This document shows positions 59,281 to 64,000 of a DNA stretch of 64,000 nucleotides, piece by piece (position 1 is the first letter of the stretch; every line of letters starts with the position of its first letter). Source of the DNA: Botryotinia globosa (lineage: Eukaryota; Ascomycota; Leotiomycetes; Helotiales; Sclerotiniaceae); the NCBI GenBank assembly GCA_014898425.1, contig RCSZ01000003.1, positions 1,612,001-1,676,000 of the forward strand, given 5' to 3'. Made by a program: the position numbers and the translations under genes. The notes under the pieces were generated by a model. That model had not been told where the DNA came from and made no database searches. It saw only the letters and a program-made list of their open reading frames with translations.

Positions 59281-60084
59281 TAAGTCGACCATCCTATTTT
59301 CGGGCTACCCTTTTACACTAAAAATCACTTTTTTAATCTATTAATATCTCTATTAATATTGAATATAATTTAATAAAAATTGAAATCTATATAATTCGAA
59401 TTGTTTCAAATCTATTTTGAAATTTTTAGATTTTTAGGATTTTTCTAGATCGATTTCTAAAGCTTCGAAATATCGATTTTTAATTATATACAAATTACAT
59501 ACAAATTTAAAATTTTATAAAATCTATAATAACTTTTAAGGAAAAATAGCTAATAATAAATTATAAAATTTATTATAAATTTATAAGATATTCAATTTGA
59601 AAGATCTTGAAAAAATAAAAAATTCCTTATAAATAAATATTTAAAAGAGTACCCTCGTGAAAAATACAGGGATTATTTATATTACTCTTAACTCACTATA
59701 TACTATATCTCTATATTTATTCATTTTTTTGAATTTCTTTTTGAATTTCTATATAAATTCAGATTTGAATTTTTCAAAAAGATATATAATTTTCTTTTAG
59801 TGATAATATTATTGCTAAAAAGTTATTAAAGATTTTATAAAATTTTAAATTTGTATATGATTTATATGTAAATTGAAAATCGATATTTTGAAGCTTTAGA
59901 AATCGATTCAGAAAAATCCTAAAAATCCTAAAAATCTAAAAATTTCAAAATAGATTTGAAACAATTCGAATTATATAGATTTAAATTTTTATTAAATTAT
60001 ATTCAATATTGATAGAGATATTAATAGATTAAAAAAGTGATTTTTGATATAAAAGGGTAGCCCGAAAGTAGGGTGATCGACTTA
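59281..60084. mobile_element. Non-autonomous DNA transposon (MITE-like), long terminal inverted repeats
   Basis: The ends are inverted copies. The left arm begins TAAGTCGACCATCC and passes through TTTCGGGCTACCCTTTTA; the right arm, read in reverse complement, begins TAAGTCGATCACCC and passes through the same TTTCGGGCTACCCTTTTA. Similarity continues inward for roughly 260-270 bp with scattered, mostly C/T-type differences. The middle (about 280 bp) has no frame. The TA at each outer edge fits a TA target-site duplication as in Tc1/mariner-type elements, but this cannot be separated from the repeat itself. It is AT-rich throughout, so the single strand could fold into a long hairpin. There is no transposase, so a related autonomous copy must have moved it. 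Confidence 0.85.
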
Positions 60085-60441
60085 TAGCTTCTACCCGGAG
60101 AATAGGAATAGTCTTGCTTCATTTGTGCCATCAAGATGTGGTTTCTCTTTTGAGTGTTTTAAGCGAAGCGTATCAAGGGGGTTCTGGGAGGAATGGAACG
60201 GAAATCTTATAACATCGGACAATTCGATAATTTGAAAATTGAAAATTATGTTGAAATCAAATTAAAGGTTAGTTGACCAACTACATCTACCACAACATTT
60301 CATCGTAGCATTTTGTGCTCCCCAATCGTATCACCTGACTCCTTCACTCCAATATGTATGTAGAAGAAAAACGATTACTGGTATAGATCCAGATGAGCAG
60401 CCTTGATAAAATCAGCACCCCTTTCAGCAACCATGTAAACA

Positions 60442-60475
60442 GCATTCTGGATTCGGCAATCTGGATTCGGCAATC
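60442..60475. repeat. 14-bp tandem duplication in the GMC relic
   Basis: Two adjacent copies of a 14-bp unit (CTGGATTCGGCAAT on the plus strand). In the coding direction the unit is bounded by TCCAGA. Removing one copy restores RIQNAVYMVAERGAD, the family-typical ending. Confidence 0.9.
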
Positions 60476-62002
60476 TGGAATGACGGGGAAGACGGATGCA
60501 TCAGTGATACGAAGATTCTTAACACCGAGCACCCTAAGTTCGTGATCCACGACACCTTGCTTGATGGATTTCCCAATGCGGACAGTTCCGCAGGGATCTG
60601 AAGGGCGAAGTGTTAGTTTGATGAAAAGATTTAGTCGGAGGTGCAACTTACGGAATCCAGTCTGACTTCTCTCTAAAATCATCTTGTTCATAGCCTCATG
60701 GCTATTTCTAGGCATGGGCCATGGATAATCCTCCCCTATGATATCTTTCATTCCGTCGCCGTTCATTAGGATATCATCCACATATCGACATCCTTCACGC
60801 AGGGCGACGAGGTCCAAATCATTGGAGAAGAAGTTGAGGTTGATAATTGGTTGCTCAAGTGGGTTGGTAGAATTGAGTTTTACATAACCATTGCGCGAGA
60901 GAGGACGGAGTAGATCCACGATAACGGTGAGCCAGGATCCAGTAGGTGGCGTAGGAATATGTCATTGAAAGGCATCGCTGAACTGGGCACAAAATCAATC
61001 TCAAAATGTGGTTGGCCGCCTGGTCCAAAGGGGTCGATGTCATTGTTGGCTTTTTTGGCAGCGACATACTCTTTGCTTGTCGCGAGATATTCGTCGATAC
61101 GAGGCAGACCAACGAGTTCGAGAAGACCACTACTGTATGGGCCACTCCTGTTCTTTCGGTAGGCGCTAATAGCACCATCGTGTTGGGGACCGACTCGTAG
61201 GAGATGATCTTCGAGTCCTAGGCCGTCTTTGAGTCTGCAAACGTGGGGCATGATGGGGTGGTCGAGAAGATTCTTTCCAACGTGTTGTGATTCGACCTTG
61301 ATGTCGATCCCGACTGGATCAATTCCAGATAACATGAGGAATTTAGGAGTTTCATATACGCCAGATGAGACGATGATTTCCTTCTTGGCTCGAATGGTCT
61401 GTTCGTCGCCTTCAGCTGTAATTACTACGACTCCGGTAGCGGCTCCATTCTCGATGAGAATTTGTTTGGCGTGGGTGTGGCCGAGAATAGTGATGTTTGA
61501 TTTTCCTTCGAGGAAGAGGGCAGATGTAGAGCCTACACCTTTGTAAATAGTATTCATGCAACGAGCCAATCCGTGCATTTCTCCATCGTAGATTTCGTCA
61601 TTAAGGATTCCTCCCTTGCTGACCCACGCGCTGCACAATGCTTTACGGAATGGCTCGAGCTCAGGCACCATGTCAGAAATGGCAACATCTAGTGGACCAT
61701 TACGATCATGTTTCGCCAAATCTGGATTATGCAGATGGCTGTCATCGTGGTAGTTGGCTGGCTCGTCGAAATACTCCTTGCAATTATCCCAAGTCCAGAT
61801 TGGACCACCATATTCCTCCCAATCGTCAAAAGTAGCCTTGCTACCTCGAATCCAGGTGTAATAATTAAGAGCACTACTACCTCCCAAGACATTTCCACGA
61901 GTGTTGGGCTTTTCTACTCAGATGTAATCTTCGCGGTCGATCATTGTAGTTTTATAAGCTTAGTCATATTGGCTTCCACGGAGCTCGAAAGCGCGTGTTG
62001 GA

Positions 62003-62058
62003 GTCTGGATCTCGGGGATGTCTTTGTTGTGTCTGGATCTCGGGGATGTCTTTGTTGT
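62003..62058. repeat. 28-bp tandem duplication in the GMC relic
   Basis: Two perfect, adjacent 28-bp copies, 62003-62030 and 62031-62058. In the coding direction each copy is bounded by CCAGAC, present at both edges of the unit. The extra copy shifts the frame by one base. Confidence 0.93.
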
Positions 62059-62240
62059 GTCTGGGACCGGCTTCGATGATTAGGACTTTCACGTTGGGCT
62101 TCTCAGCCAGACGGCCGGCAACTGTGTTGCCTCCAGTTCCACTGTTTTGTATGTCAATGTTTGTCTTGTGCCTATACCATGGAAGCATGCTTACCTCCAA
62201 CGACAATAAAGTCGAAGTGATTATCAATTGGTACGACCAT

Positions 62241-64000
62241 TTCTAGTGTTCAAGTTTGCAATTAACGATGGTATTGTGAAAGATAATTGAAATTAGAGCT
62301 ATGGGATTAAAGATGTGATTAAAGTGGTGAAAGTAGATGAAGTGAGAAGTTGAAGATGGAAAGTAGTCTTGCTTTATATCTGTCGGGACATCAATCATAT
62401 GATCAAAAAGGGCATTGTATTAACTAACATTATATTAATGTTTTCTTATATATTTAATATCTAGCTTTCTATAATTAATAATAATCAAAAACGAATATAA
62501 TTATATAAAATTAAATACTTATATTTATATCAATTAAATTGATATTAATATTAATTAGTAATATTATAAATTAAAGCCTTAGATTTTATTAAAAGTATTA
62601 GGTATTTTTATATAGTATTTAGGATTGATAGAAATTCTAAAGAAATTATAAAAAAGATATTATTATATCAGATATAATATATTATTTCTTTTTATAGTGT
62701 TAGAAAATATACTCCGGATAATTATATTAGAAAGATATATTTAAAAAATTTGATTTTGTTAAATGTAATAAATCGATTTTATATTTATTATGTATTTATC
62801 TTTGTATTGTATATTGTATTAGATAAAACAAAAACCTTTTATTATTTTTTATATTTATAAGAGATTTTTATATATATATAAATATATATATATTTATAAT
62901 AACTTTTGAAATATTCTTATTTATATATACAAATATATTGGAAAATGATATTACTTCAATTATTAAGAATATTATTAACAAGAATATATATATAAAGGAG
63001 AAAAAGAAAGAATATAAGGAATGGCTCAATTTATTAAAAATAATGTTAGATGATAAGAAAGCTATTGCTATTAATAATAAGAAGCTTATTAAATATATCA
63101 AATTCAAATATAAATAATATAATTATAAGAATATCAATAATAATAATTTAATAGAGATTTTTTATTATAACTTTAGAATATTTATAGCTATATAATTTTT
63201 GAAAATCTATTAGATTTATATACAAAAGTTATGTATAATATTATGTATTTAAGAAGTATATTTATTGAGAATAGATATTAAAATATTTATAGTTTTATTT
63301 AAATAATCTTGTAAGATTATTATTAATAAATGAATAAAAATATAAATTCAAGAAACTTTAAAAAATATTAATATTAAGAAATCCAAATTCAAATTTAGAA
63401 TTATTTATAAATTTATTAAAAATAATTTCAAATATATAGATGAAAATAATGGAAATGAGTATAATAAAAATAAAAATATAGGAGATTTTAATAATAGAGA
63501 TAGTGATAATAATAAAAACAATAAAGATTATAAATTCTAAAAAAATAAAATATTAATATTACATTTTAATATATAATCTTTTATTAATTTATTAAAATTC
63601 TATATCAATAATAAGAAATATAATAAAAATAATAATAATTTTGATTTCAAATTTTTAATATTTTATAAAATTTTATAATATATAGAAATACTTATAGATA
63701 TATATTATAAAGTATTTCCGATTATATTTAAAAAAAATGTATTTTAATTCTTTTATATTAATTATAATTTATTATTATTAATATTCAAAAAGCTTTGTGT
63801 TTATATAAAAAATAATTTTGAAGGAAATGAATATTAATAAAATATATTATCGAAATGGAATAATATTATTTTAAAATCAATTAAAAAGGAATATAAAAAT
63901 AAATTGTTTAATAAATGTTTTATAATTATAATCAAGTAATTATATATATTACAATATTAATTCAATTTTGTTATATGGTAGATATCCTATTTTTATAATA
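62241..64000. other. AT-rich gene-free island running off the window
   Basis: Normal composition to about 62420, then extremely A+T-rich to the window end. No frame is intact. A short Lys/Asn-rich stretch near 63000-63115 could be the remains of a repeat protein but cannot be identified. It has the appearance of a RIP-mutated repeat island. Confidence 0.7.

Larger units (their letters stand above)
60369..62240 (-). pseudogene. Degraded GMC-family oxidoreductase
   Basis: The start is ATG 62240 (MVVPIDNHFDFIVVGG), then a small intron, then GTGGNTVAGRLAE, the FAD-binding dinucleotide motif. Family blocks follow: GGSSALNYYTWIRGSKATFD (61884 on), SSGVYETPKFLMLSGI, a VDLLRPLSRNGYVKLNS region, and, across an intact 54-bp-type intron, HPCGTVRIGKSIKQG, then VKNLRITDASVFPVIPDCRI. 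GMC enzymes oxidise alcohols with FAD, often secreted or peroxisomal. Lesions: a one-base mismatch at the first splice join, a 28-bp tandem duplication (62003-62058), TAA at 61960-61962, TGA at 61918-61920, a one-base loss near 60975-60985, TGA at 60962-60964 (Trp expected) and a 14-bp tandem duplication just after PDCRIQ (about 60442-60471). No functional enzyme can be made. Confidence 0.88.

Noticed and set aside
62868..63107. Hydrophobic Ile/Phe/Leu/Ser-rich 79-codon frame
   Set aside because: AT-rich DNA read in any frame gives such composition; no start context or domain.
1..64000. CRISPR arrays, bacterial operons or prophage
   Set aside because: Introns and eukaryotic gene families throughout; tandem repeats lack spacer structure.

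Overview
The window is nuclear DNA of a filamentous ascomycete. Genes have short introns (about 47-220 bp) with GTATGT/GTAAGT-type donors and TACTAA- or CTGAC-like branch sites, AT-rich islands look RIP-affected, and housekeeping genes keep fungal domain layouts (Pal1, lipin, hybrid histidine kinase, DUF7053). The SdhD protein places His132, the residue numbered H132 in Botrytis and Sclerotinia SDHI-fungicide work, at exactly position 132. I infer a Leotiomycete, probably Sclerotiniaceae (Botrytis/Sclerotinia/Monilinia-like), but the species is not proven.

Layout. 1-3 kb: two decayed genes, a nucleotidyltransferase-like relic and a metallophosphoesterase relic. 4-21.5 kb: gene-rich core with a four-span membrane protein, a DUF7053 protein, the beta subunit of mitochondrial processing peptidase (minus) divergent from succinate dehydrogenase SdhD (plus), a putative HxD...H...R protein, several unrecognised fungal proteins and the lipin-type phosphatidate phosphatase Pah1. 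21.5-25.5 kb: microsatellites, then an AT-rich gene-free island (about 22.98-24.89 kb). 25.5-54 kb: a fibronectin-III/coiled-coil protein whose 5' exon shows two frame slips, a Val/Thr-repeat protein, a 75-residue membrane protein, the U6 snRNA exonuclease Usb1, the morphology protein Pal1, a hybrid histidine kinase with a His-Gln repeat tract, a PAF-acetylhydrolase-like lipase and a long disordered protein ending in a Cys-rich module. 55.5-64 kb: a degraded NACHT-ankyrin (NLR-like) gene, an 804-bp element with long terminal inverted repeats, a degraded GMC oxidoreductase gene carrying two short tandem duplications, and a second AT-rich island running off the window edge.

How it fits together. 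The core genes serve mitochondrial import and respiration (MPP-beta, SdhD), lipid metabolism (Pah1, PAF-AH-like), growth polarity (Pal1), RNA processing (Usb1) and environmental sensing (histidine kinase). Both window ends are accessory-like: the recognisable genes there belong to expanded fungal families and are broken by nonsense mutations, indels and duplications, and the right end adjoins transposon-like and AT-rich DNA.

Exon boundaries were derived by eye from splice motifs and frame continuity, so single boundaries may be off. Starts in genes with extended upstream frames are best guesses.
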